In this document: piece by piece, positions 12,901 through 24,169 of the stretch
Layout of the letters: each line of letters starts with the position of its first letter
Numbering within the stretch: position 1 is the stretch's first letter
Source of the DNA: Metallyticus violacea
Lineage: Eukaryota > Arthropoda > Insecta > Mantodea > Metallyticidae
Assembly: GCA_030762175.1 (NCBI GenBank)
Contig: CM060843.1
Coordinates: forward strand, 26,582,001-26,646,000
Direction of reading: 5' to 3'
DNA length: 64,000 nucleotides
Translations under genes and position numbers: made by a program
The notes under the pieces: generated by a model
Told to the model about the DNA's origin: nothing
Database searches by the model: none
Seen by the model: only the letters and a program-made list of their open reading frames with translations

Positions 12901-13480
12901 TCTTTTAAAGGCAGCCGTAAAAAAGTGAGCAGTTAAAAACCTAACAGCCTTGACGTAGAAATTATGTAAATGATTACAACATAAAACCTAATTATAACGC
13001 GAGGAATTATGGAAAATATGTTTTACAAGTTTATCAATTTTACATTTAAGAAGTTAGTCAAAGAGAAAAAAATATTTAATGAAGATCTGGCAACCTAATA
13101 TATGTAATAAGGTGTAAGAATATATAAATTTCAAAAATAGTTGTTTTAATATTCAGATAATGTTTATTCTGTGCTTAATACAGCTTAATCAATGTGGTGT
13201 GTTAAATTGAGTTTGCGACTCAAGAAAAAGCAAAACAAGCAACCAAACAAGTATAAATTAAATTGATTATAGGAATTTTGGGAAAACAATCCAACAACGA
13301 AAAACGTAATACAGGATATAATAGCATATCAGGCTCCTAAAGCACTGTAATGGACATTTGAAACAAAGGAAAGCTTAAAATAAACAAAAGCCAGTACCAA
13401 ACCAATAAAAATATAGCACAATCAACTGTAAAACGAGTAAAACAGATGAACAAAAATAACAGTATAAACGCGCTATCTGC
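9965..13480. other. Unassigned AT-rich DNA
   Basis: No gene recognised. A patch of higher GC at about 11370-11625 is open in several frames on both strands without motifs. A perfect 12-bp hairpin (TCACTTGGACAT, loop of 5) lies at 12109-12137. Confidence 0.5.
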
Positions 13481-13483
13481 ATT

Positions 13484-13723
13484 TCAGAGCAGAATTAAGT
13501 AAAGGTCGCGCTCTGTAGCACGCGCATCATCCACTAGATCGCTTTCAAAGGCGTTGGTAGAAATAGAGAATCCGGTGTGGGGAATCCAAATGGCAGCCTT
13601 CAATTTAAACATAGCAGTGGGTCCCCACAGTGAGGACATGGGGTCACCTTTAAACATATCACGGAGACTAAGTACTGTAGCTCTACGCACACTGTGAATG
13701 TATATAAACTTTACAAAGTACAA
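13484..13723 (-). CDS. Candidate coding fragment of unknown function
   Basis: The minus-strand frame of 79 codons stands out from the AT-rich surroundings by composition and amino-acid usage (RDMFKGDPMSSLWGPTAMF and IWIPHTGFSI with FESDLVDDARATERDL). An AG after a pyrimidine-poor stretch just upstream (CATTCACAG on the minus strand, near 13700) could be a splice acceptor, which would make this an internal or last exon. I do not recognise the family. It could equally be part of an unrecognised transposon. No neighbour supports either view. Confidence 0.25.
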   Translation of the reverse strand: MYFVKFIYIHSVRRATVLSLRDMFKGDPMSSLWGPTAMFKLKAAIWIPHTGFSISTNAFESDLVDDARATERDLYLILL

Positions 13724-13942
13724 TGAATTGAAAATGAAAAATCATGTCAAGAAACAAAAAACCGTACTATATTATATTTCTTGATGTTCTTTCTCTTTTT
13801 GGAATGTAAATTTGGGAAGGTTGTGGTTCTTATAAGATTCATATTTCAGAAGCCCGTGGTAATTGATATCAATAAATATTGATTTTAGAACAAATGGTCA
13901 TTATGTGTTGTCCAAATGTTAAAAAAATAAAACAAAATTTAA

Positions 13943-13974
13943 ATGAATGCATATATATATATATATGCATTCAT
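13943..13974. repeat. Perfect 32-bp palindrome with (AT)n core
   Basis: ATGAATGC, then eight AT units, then GCATTCAT: a perfect self-complementary stretch able to extrude as a cruciform. Confidence 0.9.
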
Positions 13975-14275
13975 ATATAGGATCAAATTAAATTCGCTTT
14001 TAGCTTTCATACTTGTTCACGCATAAGCACATAAACAAACGAGTTCCCACGTGGCAAGTAACATGTTTATTGTGGATGACAATCTTGATGTTTACTTCAC
14101 TGGTGTTACTGAAGTAACACTAGCTGTAAGTAGATGCGCAAGTTTCCTGAATCGTAAGATACCATAAAGTAACGTGTTTTTGTGTTATAATGTTAATGGA
14201 AGAATAATAAGAACACAGAAATGTTAATCATAATTAGTGTAAGTGGGCCTAAGCCCAGGGACAGGGACATATATA

Positions 14276-15098
14276 CAGAGGTTACCAAAATATATACACA
14301 CTTCAAACAAAGAAAAAACTGTTTTAAAATAACAAAAGTGAATTCACACAAACAGAAAATGTTGAGTACTAATCATCTTAGACTTTTGCATTTACAACAG
14401 TTGCTCAAAATGCCCACCATCGGCGTCGATACACCTCTGAGTACGTTGAACTGCTAACTAAGCAATGTTTGTGAAAGTGTCCTCAGCGATTGCAGCACAA
14501 GCCGTTTCAATTTCTACCCGAAGTGCTGTCAATGTAGCTGGTTTTCTACGGTATACAACATCCTTAAGACCCATAGGTAGAAGTCCAACGGAGTTAGATC
14601 CGGAGAAGGCGGTGGAAGCTCAATCGGACCTCTTCGTCCTATTCAGTGCGCGGAGTTTGTTGCTGTGCGAGGTCTCCCAGATCTGTCCTTGTGAACATCG
14701 CATACCGTACCACGAGTCTCAAATTTGTCCGTAATGCATTCAATTGTTACTCGCGTAGGTGGTTCTGTTCTGTACACGCGTCGCCATTGCCTTTGAACTT
14801 CAATAACATTACCGCTTCAAAATTGTTTTCCTCTGTTCAAACAATAATCTTGACTCCATTTTGTTGCAGCAACTCTAGTATAGCGTAATGAGGGTCACAT
14901 CTGTTTACAGAATTTCTTATGATAATCTTGGCTTCATTTGTTCATTGTTAATTTTACCTGTCACCTAGCAACCGTATCATAATGTAGTGAGTCACATCTG
15001 TTTACAAAACATCATATTATACATTATTCGTTCCAACTTTGAAATATATTACATAGATATCCAGTATGAAAGTGTGCACACAATTTTGACACACTCGG
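14276..15098 (-). mobile_element. Internally deleted Tc1/mariner-like element, copy A
   Basis: Ends carry inverted repeats, CAGAGGTTACCAAAAT on the left and, on the reverse strand, CCGAGTGTGTCAAAATTG on the right, each followed by ACACAC. They are flanked by TA. On the minus strand the relic encodes an N-terminal EVQRQWRRVYRTEPPTRVTI-like block, DKFETRGTV and SGRPRTAT (DNA-binding half), then jumps to the region before the third catalytic Asp (GPIE, SPDLTPLDFY) and the C-terminal end with IETACAAIAEDTF and GGHFEQLL. The middle with the first two catalytic acids is absent, and stops are present. A non-autonomous deletion derivative; 823 bp. Confidence 0.8.
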
Positions 15099-15299
15099 TA
15101 CATATATTCACACAATAATAAACAAAATAAAATAAACAAGAATAAATGATAAACGGACACAATAGGAAGAAATAATACGACAACTTGTAGAGAGAGCATT
15201 TAGATACTGTTCATACATTGTACTTTAAGTACTTTATTTCAATTTCTCCGAAGAAAAACAACTCTCACAGGTTATTGAAGACAAACTGTTTCAAATGTT

Positions 15300-15606
15300 T
15301 ATCTTTTATTTAGGAAAGAGAATTCATTCACGTCCGTTCTTTGTTGCCCATACTTAATTATGAACTTTGTGCATTTCTTATATAATAAGATGGTTTGTTA
15401 TAAGTACTCACGCTTTTCCTTCTCTATATGCTCTGTACAATGATGCCAACCTGATTTTATTACGCTTGTTCTCCAATAGTTCCCAGGACAGTGCTTTAAC
15501 ATTTTCGTCCGTTACCCTATTCTTCCTTTAACAAATTTCGCAACCCTACGCTAAATTTTTTATAGTGTTCTTGTTTGATATGATCTGTAGGGATCCCAAC
15601 AAACCG
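15300..15606 (-). pseudogene. LINE ORF2 C-terminal fragment (Jockey/CR1-like)
   Basis: Reading the minus strand from 15606: WDPYRSYQTRT, stops, RRVAKFVKGRIG, then VKALSWELLENKRNKIRLAS with LYRAYREGK, and finally QQRTDVNEFSFLNK. This is the order seen after the RT domain in many arthropod LINEs (VWDPY...L.K.QRRAAKFV, L.W..LE.RR...RL..LY, then QRTD..KFSFLNR). At least two stops and frameshifts are present. No RT catalytic block is left. I am fairly sure it is LINE-derived, less sure of the clade. Confidence 0.6.
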
Positions 15607-15639
15607 CCACTTAGCTACTTCGAATACAAACTGAGTACG

Positions 15640-16070
15640 CGTGTGTCCCGGTATATATATTACAACTGAGTGCCTAAGTGGTAGTCAGGATAACAAGTAT
15701 CTCTCGCCGCGTGTGAAACTTACAGATGAGTGCCGCGGGGTGTGAAACTGAAAACTGCTTAACTAATGTATACGAATAGCGTAACTAATGACTGTTCTCA
15801 GCTGAGTGTGAAATTAAAAATTGTCTAACTGATGTATGTGAACTGCGTGCTCGCGCCCGAAGAGGAACCTGTTATCTGCGTCTGCGATGATTCTGTGAAC
15901 TGCCTGCCTCAGCAACGTCGAACTTATAATGAGCACTGCGAACTGCTTGTATCCTTGCCGCGTGTAAATCTTATAACTGCGTACTGAGAACTACTTGTGT
16001 GAACTGCATGTATCTTGCCGCGGTTAGATTTTATAACTGCTTACTGAGAACTACTTATCCCCGCAGAGCA
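15640..16070. repeat. Degenerate tandem-like region
   Basis: Variants of a unit of about 60 bp recur, for example CTTGCCGCG followed by a TTATAACTGC block and TACTGAGAACTACTTG, at about 15950-16055, with looser forms upstream (GTGTGAAACT and GCCGCG blocks). On the minus strand a TATATAAGG box precedes the array (about 16080), which would fit a retroelement promoter and leader. Identity unresolved. Confidence 0.45.
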
Positions 16071-16269
16071 AACGCTTCCTTATATATTAAACTCAAATCA
16101 AGCAATCGTTGGCTCAACAACGCCAAATCGAGCCTATCTTTAAAAGTTCAAACATACAATTTCTGTTGGCTGATTTAAGATCACCTACCACACGTGCCAT
16201 TCGCTATTTTTTGAAAGTTTAAAACATTTTGTTGGCATTGGCTAGTTTAAAGGCTAACAGTACAATGCA

Positions 16270-17280
16270 TGTCGGGTCAAAGCCCCTAATGAATTTAAAA
16301 ATCCTTCAGTTTATTAATCTTGCAACAGCAGTCCTTTTAAAAAAGGGCTTCACACTTGACCCTAGAGTTTCTCCCCATTGTATAAAGTTGTGTGACCTTG
16401 TTGGCTTTCCAAGCTACCGTAACCGAAAAAATACCAGAGACTTTCTCTTTTATTGACATACAAGCTTATGTTAAAAAGTGCCATTTTATACATATATACT
16501 TACATGGTATCTACATTACTAGTTACAACACATAAAATATTATAATTGCGTTTGCAACATACATATTATATTATATTTATATTTCATTGGGGGTGGGCCG
16601 TAATAATTGTGTTAAAACATAGATCGTTTATTTACGTTATAAACAGCAACAGCCCTAGTGCGCAGCCTTGGGACACTCCTTTGGCCAACTCTCACTTCCT
16701 GGTACCGTCTTTTAAGACGTTTTGATCAAAGTACTGCTCTTTTATATAACTCTAATGTAATTGGCATGTCATGTGGTAACAGATCAAACGCTCTCGAGAA
16801 ACATTATCACCACTACCTCAATCCTTCTCCTGTCCGTCTCTTCAGCTAGATTTTGAACCAGTGCAATAATACATTTCCTTGTGTTCAACCTTCGGCACTC
16901 CAAGCAAGGCGAAATATGAACAAACGGTCTGAGTAAACAGGAACGTGATGAACCTACCACCAATCGACAAGCGAGTAGAACGAAAGAATGTGCATGTCTC
17001 GTTGCTCAAAGTTATTCAATTAGACCACTAGATATCTCTCTCGAACGGAGATTAATCTTACAGATTAAGAAGCTGGTTAAACGATCTGAAACTAAGACCA
17101 TATTGACCAGAAATATTGCAAGTGTTACATTAAGGAACTCGTTTAGAGTTCTGCGAATAGAGCATTAAGATGATCCCGATTATTGGAAAATCATTTTATG
17201 AACTGATGGAGACTCGTTTAAGCCAAACGGTCGTGCAAACCGGCACAGTTGTGTTTATGAACAGTAAAAACTCGTATTAA
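16270..17280. other. Unassigned AT-rich DNA
   Basis: No gene or repeat family recognised. Confidence 0.5.
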
Positions 17281-17294
17281 CTTATCACTGAAGA

Positions 17295-18645
17295 TATTTT
17301 TTTTTATATATATTTTAATTCTGCAATACTTACATCCTGATATCTTGGTTCTACATCAGGACGTAATACTCCAGATTTCATTTATTTATTCCTCTTATAT
17401 CTTCCAATACAATTTAAATTACAATTAAATTTTACAGATTTTAAAATCTACACTACTAATACTATGACTAAACAAAATTAAAACTTCAAAAAACAAAACC
17501 GGTACTGGAATCCAGCACTACGGCTATTTACTATGACTTATAATAACATCTACAATTGCAACTGGTACCCAGTAGCAATGATTACATTTAAACTTTATTA
17601 ATTTACAATTATTATCCAATTTACTCTATGCATCTTCATTTCTTCTAACGCTCGGTATCCGGGCTACTCCCCACTGGAATTCCTGGCATAAGAACCTGGA
17701 CATCAATGGAGTTGCTGCCGGTCTCAAGCAACAGCTATACTGGACCATGGTATGTTGATAGTGTAGTTTCCTTCGCTTCTCTCCTTCTCTTGATCTCTGT
17801 CTACTTCTTCTCTCAACTGCTTCGTTTCCGCCCGAAAACTGCCATTGTTCCTTTCTTCTGTCAGTTCTGCTCTCTTCTTATTCATATTGGGTGTTATATT
17901 CTTTATCATCTTTTTCTTCAACTAATTTTAGTTGTAAATATCATTCTAGCCTTTCCCTGATTCTCTCGGATCCTCTAGGGGAATATACTGTTTCTAACCT
18001 TTGAGTTTTTTCTCTTGTTTGTTTTTTGCCATTTTTATACTCTTCTGCCATTTTGCATGGTATTTTATTTTTTAGCTCGTTCAATGCCCTAATCATCTTC
18101 GTCTCTCATGATGTTCCAGATGCGTTTCCCAGCAAGTAATCGTCTTTCCTCTGCTACAAATGACTGGTATTTAGGGCATTCAAATGAGACATGTTCCGGT
18201 GTATCGATTACGTTACAGTCCGTACATGTATTATTTACTTGTAATTTAAATCTTTGCAAATATGAGCAATATGTACCATGGCCTGTTACATAATGCACTA
18301 AACCCTTATTGGGATGAATGTGCTTAAATAGTAATCTTTCCTTTATGGATGGGAATATTTCATGCACTCTTCTACCTTCTTTTATTTCATCCCATTCTCG
18401 TTGCCATATTTGTAATAAAGAATCTTTGATTTCTTTTTTATTCCTACACTTTTTACTAACAATGTCCATTATTTTGAGTTATTTTCTTTTTTAAGCCAAT
18501 AAGAGGCTGATCTTAATCGAACTAAATAATCAATTGGCCATATACCCAATATTACTAGTAGTCCCATAGTTGGAGAAGTGGAAAATGCCCCTGTACATCT
18601 CAATAAAGTTTTTCTTTGGGAGCTTCTTAAAGTACGTATAAAATG
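17295..18645 (-). mobile_element. 5'-truncated LINE insertion
   Basis: A 12-bp target duplication, TATCACTGAAGA, occurs at 17283-17294 and 18646-18657. Between the copies lies the 3' end of a LINE on the minus strand, with an AT-rich tail (poly-T/TA on the plus strand) directly after the left copy. The 5' end is truncated within ORF2, and about 790 bp of 3' untranslated region follow the ORF. This is a classic product of target-primed reverse transcription with early stop. Confidence 0.85.
18089..18645 (-). pseudogene. C-terminal part of a LINE ORF2 (R1/Jockey-like)
   Basis: The minus-strand frame upstream of 18469 contains LRSSQRKTLLRCTGAFSTSP and LVILGIWPIDYLVRL, the segment that follows RT in R1/Jockey-group ORF2 proteins (QR..LLR...AF.TTS..A..VL.G..P.D). 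The next frame, 126 codons (18469-18089), contains WQREWDEIKEGRRVHEIFPS, HYVTGHGTYCSYLQRF and a zinc-binding CTDCNVIDTPEHVSFECP (CX2CX7HX4C). The two lie in different frames, so one frameshift separates them. RT itself is lost through 5' truncation. No RNase H is visible. Confidence 0.75.
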
Positions 18646-18735
18646 TATCACTGAAGACTAAACACTCCTGGTGTGACTATTTGGGTTGACATTTTTAATG
18701 GAAGGATCATGGCACTATTCATTTTTGAAGGAATG

Positions 18736-19310
18736 AATACTTGCCTCCTAAACCCAAGATCGCGGGTTCGAACCCGGCCAGGACGGATGAATTTTTTCGA
18801 GGCGTAAAAATCCTAAGTATGGCTTCCTTCGGAAGGGAAGTAAAGCCGTGGGTCCCGAGTCGCTCAAGCCTGAAAGAGAGGCCTCTGAGCAAAATTTGTC
18901 GGCCGTTTCACGCCCTGAGTTGAATGTTGGTTTTTTTTTTTTTTGATTGGTTTATTTATGGACGCTCTTTAACAGCTCAGGTCATCAGCGTCCCATTCAA
19001 CTCAGGGCGTGAAACGGCCTACAAATTTTTTGCTCAGAGGCCTCTCCTTCAGGCTTGAGGTTCTTTTTCGTGCCGTAAATGTACGACACGGGACCCACGG
19101 CTTTACTTCCCTTCCGAAGGAAGCCATCCTTAGGATTTTTACGCCCGGAAAAATCCATCGGTCCTGGCCGGGTTCGAACCCGCTATCTTGGGTTTAGGAG
19201 GCAAGTAAGGTAGCCACTTCACCACCAGGACCGACGAGTTGAATGGGAGGCTGATGACCTGAGATGTTAAAGAGCGTCCTTAAATAAATCAATCAAAAAA
19301 ATAAATAAAA
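18736..19310 (+). mobile_element. 5'-truncated SINE1, interrupted by another SINE1
   Basis: Plus-strand S1 starting at ACTTGCCTCCTAAACCCAAG, so the first part of the tRNA head is missing. A 9-bp duplication, GAAGGAATG, flanks it (18727-18735 and 19311-19319). The body runs to 18926, is interrupted by a minus-strand S1 and resumes at 19236 through the 3' hairpin to TTAAATAAATCAATCAAA. Confidence 0.85.
18927..19235 (-). mobile_element. SINE1 inserted inside SINE1
   Basis: A complete minus-strand S1 of 309 bp (plus-strand order: T-rich tail, hairpin, body, tRNA head ending CCAGGACCGAC). Its target duplication, GAGTTGAATG, is at 18917-18926 and 19236-19245 and lies in the host SINE. The head keeps a good B box (GGTTCGAACCC on the minus strand). 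The opposite orientations make a large inverted repeat. Confidence 0.9.
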
Positions 19311-19319
19311 GAAGGAATG

Positions 19320-21020
19320 GTTATCAGGCCGAGTTATAGTTTATATTACATCAGTATAGACCATTACCTCTTTATGGTTTGAGGCAAAGAACTTTTTAAA
19401 CTAGCAATTTGTTGAATGGATAGGTCGTCATGGAGAAATAGAATGGCCACAATATGATGCGACCTCACACCAAACGATATTTTGTTTTGGGATATCGTGA
19501 AATATGAAGTTTTTACTAAGAAACCACGTGAACTAAATTATTTGCAGTAGTTTATCAAACATTGTTCCAGAACTTAGATATGAATCGTCTGTTGTGTTCT
19601 GCCACCTATGAATGATGCCCAAACGATGTGAATTATGCGTCGAGAATCATAATCCTCACTTTTAGCTAATTCAATACAAACATGTACAATTAAAATAAGG
19701 AAATTCTGATATTTGCTAAACTTTTTGAGACAAGACATGTTTTACCTTTATGTCAATGCAACATTACTCTTGAATTCGGGTTACACAAGCATTTTCTTCC
19801 CTCTTTATTTATTTAGAGTTTAAGTGCCCTCTTTTGATGGATTTTTTCACTTAATGAAAGTAAATATGATGCCAGGTTCGCTTAGAGAAAGTTGCGAACA
19901 TGAGCCTTTTCAAAGTAAGAAGAAACTAGAAAGAATAAAAGAAAAGAAGGAAAGTAATCCACCTTGAAGTGAATTCGAATCTCTTTTATTTCATGCCAAG
20001 TAATTCTTATTACTTTATCATTGTTATATATTTTACATGTAATGTATCTCACAATTTGCTATCATTGCACTTTGGCACTCCCTTCAGCAAGACTTTCGGT
20101 TCATATGATGTAAGTAAACACAATTATAAATTTTTCCCCTGAAAGTGGAAGCCTTATAAAAGTTGCACAATTCGATAATTATGCTAATACATTTATAACT
20201 AGCAAAAATATCGTTGATCATGCATGGAATCTGCTTTACTTAATAAATACAAGAAGTATTTCGCTTAAATAAAATAAAGTTTTTATTATCTGAAAAATAA
20301 TGTATGTAATACGATTTAATATCCATGACAAACCAACTCATACCTGAAAATATGAAGTAATGGTATAAATACTAGTAAAAATGCCTGTATAAAAACTAAT
20401 ATTGCTGTACATTTAAATAAATGTAATTCAGTTCAAACTTTAAGTTTTATCAAAAGCTAAAATATTTTATCACTAAGTCTATACCATTGATTATCAGCTT
20501 ATTACTATTGTAAAGGTACAGAATGGGGACACTTCATTACTTTTAATTGTTTATTATGAGGACGAATACCAAGGACTGACTATTAGTGCTATAATTAGAC
20601 TAAATAACAACAATAATAGTGGGTTTTAGTCATAAATGTTGTAAATCTTGTCCGTTCGCGTGGTATTTTACATCTGGGCTACTAAGTGTGGTGTAACCGC
20701 GGAGCCGCTATTCCAGTCCCATATCCTAAAAGTGCACATTATAGAAGATAATGAAGTTTTATTCTTCTTTAGCAATGTAGGCATTGTATTGGAAAATACA
20801 TTCTAATTGTAACGATTAAGTAATATCATCGTAATATCTCTAATTTCATCGTTGATATTTTACTTTACATTCCGAAACACCTAATTGTGCTAATTTCGTG
20901 AATAACTTAGTTTATGAAGGTTCTAAATTTGTGTCAATCTCCACTTGTTTAAACTTATGTTTTCGGTGGTGTTTTTGTGTTGCACTGAATCAATAAAATA
21001 AAATATGTGTACAAGGTTGA
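19320..21020. other. Unassigned AT-rich DNA
   Basis: No gene or recognisable transposon. Confidence 0.5.
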
Positions 21021-21026
21021 ACATTC

Positions 21027-21215
21027 ATCGCCTCTATGGTCTATTTGTAGCGTTTGCGACTAATAATCCAGAGATATTCGGTTCGAATCCTAGCTAACTT
21101 TTTTTCGGAGATTTTCCCTAAAATGAGAAGGACAATGCTAGATAGCTTAAGGTGCCAAGGACTCCAAGCTCATTTGCACCATCATTAATTAATTTAATTT
21201 CGTTTCATAAACTTA
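21027..21215 (+). mobile_element. SINE3 (S3), diverged copy
   Basis: A tRNA-like head (TATGGTCTATTTGTAGCG, then GGTTCGAATCCTAGC with a perfect B box) is followed by a body with GATTTTCCCTAAAATGAGAA and GACTCCAAGCTCATTT, and a CATCATTAATTAATT tail. The body matches, at low identity, the sequence split by the LTR element at 50.9/57.4 kb. Confidence 0.5.
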
Positions 21216-21959
21216 TACCTACTCAATTCACGTGTAATCTACAGACGTCACGAGAAGATAAATGCAGTCAAAGCACAATAAATAAAATACGTAACTTGTT
21301 TTTAGTTGCAGTTCTGGAGGGAAGCAATTGGTCATAAAAGTTTTGAATAAATTCTGCATACAAACGACAAATTTATTTATTAAAATTGTGTTTACACACA
21401 ATGCTTTAGCTCTAGAGTCTAACCATGTTCACAAATAAATGTATACTGTCGTGAGACCGCAGGGAATAGATTAGTAGTGCGAATTTCAAGCATATGACAA
21501 AGGGGAAAGCGGGGTTGAAGTATGGATGCCGGCGGCTGCGGTACGTTCAATTTGGTTCAGTGACATGAAGCTCGATGTTTACTGAGAACAATAATTTTGA
21601 CCTTTTTCTACTTCTGGTGTAATTGCAAGTAGCTCTTATGTTAAATCGAATACCCAATATATTTTTACATTTGCAAAAGATGAGCATTAAGAGCTTATCA
21701 AAAAAGACTCACATACATACACTGTACAAGTTTATTGTTGCTAAATCAAGAAAACAAAAAATTGAAGAGAATAATGAAATGCTTCTTTTGTATACAGTGT
21801 TTTGTCCTTAAGGACATAATTAATCTCCTTTGGTTATATTTATGAAACAGTGTATATTGAGGCAGAAACATCTTACTTAGAGAATAATATCTGACATCTA
21901 GTGTGTTAAATAATTCTATCTGATATCGAGTGGGAGGAAAAAAATTGTAATTTTAATTA

Positions 21960-22960
21960 TGGTTGGTAATGGAGAAAGACAACGATGTCATCTAGAGCCG
22001 GCGAATTTATTTAATGAAATGCACCCGGATTCAGTTCAATTCCATATACTCGTTCAACAGGGAGACAAGGATCGTAAAGAGATTTACTCAAACTGGAAGC
22101 GTAAAGGACTTACCAAGATCAGATCGTGCGAAAAGTGCAACTGACGAGAATATTTCATTGGATATTCCCCTTCGTGTACAAGAAAATCCAAAAGTTTCTA
22201 CTACAAATTTGTTGTTAGAATTAAATAAAAGCCAATGTTCCGCGATGAAAATCTTTAAAAGTGCCACACAACATCCTTATAAAAGTCCATTTTCAGGGAC
22301 TTTATGAAAACGGTAGAAGAATGCAGCTTTGTGAATTTATGATGGGCCGAATAATAACAATCCAGTTTTTCTTAGACAAATTTATTCTCAGATGAAGCCA
22401 TGCTCTGCCTGGTTTGTTTGTCACGACACAATTGCCGACACTGATGAGATGTACATACACAATGGATGGAGGAGAACCACACGAAATATAAAAAAAAACT
22501 CAATGTTTGGGTTCACCTTGTTGGTTATTACACCATTTAGAGAAACTCTGAACGCTAATAGATATTTTGATTTGCTTTGAAATCAAGTAATGTTGGCTAT
22601 CGCAATTTTGTTTCTACATTCACTCAACCATGGGTTATTTACAACAAGATGGAATTCTAGCTTACTGTGGGAAGAATGTTCTTCGGCACTTACACCAGAT
22701 CTTTCCACAACGGTACGGGAGGTCACATAGAATGACTGGCAAGATTCTCAGATTTGTTGTCTTTGAATTTCTTTTTGTGGGGCTGTTTGAAGTCAGTAGT
22801 ACATCGAAAAATATCCAACAACTTAAAAGATCTGCATTATCGAATAATGGAAGTGGTGCAAGATATTCCTAAAGTCTGATTAAATGATTCATCAAGTGAT
22901 TTCTGTAATCTACTGGCACATTGTCAAGCAACTGAGGGCTAGCAGTTTGAACACAAAATT
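21960..22960 (+). pseudogene. Decayed IS630/Tc1-like transposase
   Basis: Blocks in the right order but in shifting frames: NEMHPDSVQFH, TQTGSVKDLPRSDRAKSATD, VQENPKVSTTNLLLELNKSQ, HPYK, then DTDEMYIHNG, LQQDGILAYCGKNVLRHLHQ (second catalytic region, QQDG.PAH in the family) with IFPQRYGR, and near the end GTLSSN, a relic of the GHCQATEG..FEH end. Stops and frameshifts are numerous. This relic is distinct from the one at 4.3 kb. Terminal inverted repeats were not found. Confidence 0.7.
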
Positions 22961-22964
22961 TAGA

Positions 22965-23930
22965 CCTTGGTTTTTTTCTTTTTTGGGGGGGGGTTAAGGA
23001 AGGAGCAATTTATTATTCGCTCCACTTTTGCCACAGTAAATATGTACAGAAGTATTTAGTGTGGGTAATTTTTGAAATGCTCTTATGAACATTATTTGAA
23101 AATGTAAAAATATTGAGTATTCTGTTTAAAATAAGAGAGTTCAGTAATTTCTGTTAAACAGGAAATAGAAAAATGTTGATAACTGTTCATTTTGAGTTCC
23201 CTGCAACGGCTATGCCCACACATCGAGTTCCATGTCACTGAACTACGTGCTTCAACAGTTATTTAGGTGGTAGTGGACTTTCAACTAATGCCCTATTCAA
23301 TATGATCCTGTATTTGATTTACAGTCATAGTTGGAAAATCGTATACATATTTTGTAAACCATCTTTCCTCCCTTGCATATCTCTGTTATATTTCTGATAT
23401 ACGGACAGCGTGATGACAGAATATGTGAGAAAATCAAATCAAAAAGTTATGTCCGTTGATTGGGATCCATGAAGACTGAAATGCACGCATGAGTTAATTA
23501 AAAATAGGATGTTTATATCTATATATGATATAAAAATAGTACAGAACCCAATATTCACATCTTCCAAAATACTTAACATGTTCTCAACTAAATGTGTTGT
23601 TGAAAACTTTCCAATGTAACAAACGTGAATTCAGAACTATCTATAAATATTACGGGTCCGAAACAAAACAGTGAAAAGAAATATAATATTTAAAACACCC
23701 GTTCATATTATTTGCTTTCTTAAAATTTGGGTGATTGTAATTTTGTATTTTACTTATGTTAAGAATTGAGTTTGCAAAAATCGTACTATTTGACAGTTTA
23801 TGATGGTTTCAATGTATATTATTTTAATATGATAACCTGTCAGATATATCTCTGATATTACAATTTTATATTATATAAAATTATATTATAATTTAAAAAA
23901 GGACAAATATTCACCTTAATACTAGAAGTA
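22965..23930. other. Unassigned AT-rich DNA
   Basis: No gene recognised. Confidence 0.5.
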
Positions 23931-23939
23931 AATTGACCG

Positions 23940-24165
23940 TCAGAGGTGTCGAGATCGCTAAGGCGGAAATTCATGAACGGAAAGTACGCGGTTCCAAACC
24001 CGCCAGAATCATTCTCCAGGGTTTCTTCGGTCTTGATAGCTGGCAATAGCCTCTTCCTTCTTGGAAAGAAATAATAATTTTATAGCTTATCACTCCATCT
24101 GTCATCAGTGTCCATCGTCTGTGATATCAGTAGTTAATAGGCGTTAAGCACTCATAAAAAAAAAC
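23940..24165 (+). mobile_element. SINE2 (S2), diverged copy
   Basis: The head GTGTCGAGATCGCTAAGGCG corresponds to the tRNA-Leu/Ser-like GTGGCCGAGGTCGTTAAGGCG of other copies. The B box region is GGTTCCAAACCC. The body is shortened, then CATCAGTGTCCATCGTCTGT and TAGGCGTTAAGCACTC give the S2 3' end. Confidence 0.7.
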
Positions 24166-24169
24166 AGGA

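Noticed and set aside
17706..17960. 84-codon plus-strand frame rich in Ser/Leu/Phe
   Set aside because: It lies in the 3' untranslated region of the minus-strand LINE fragment and is probably a chance opening.
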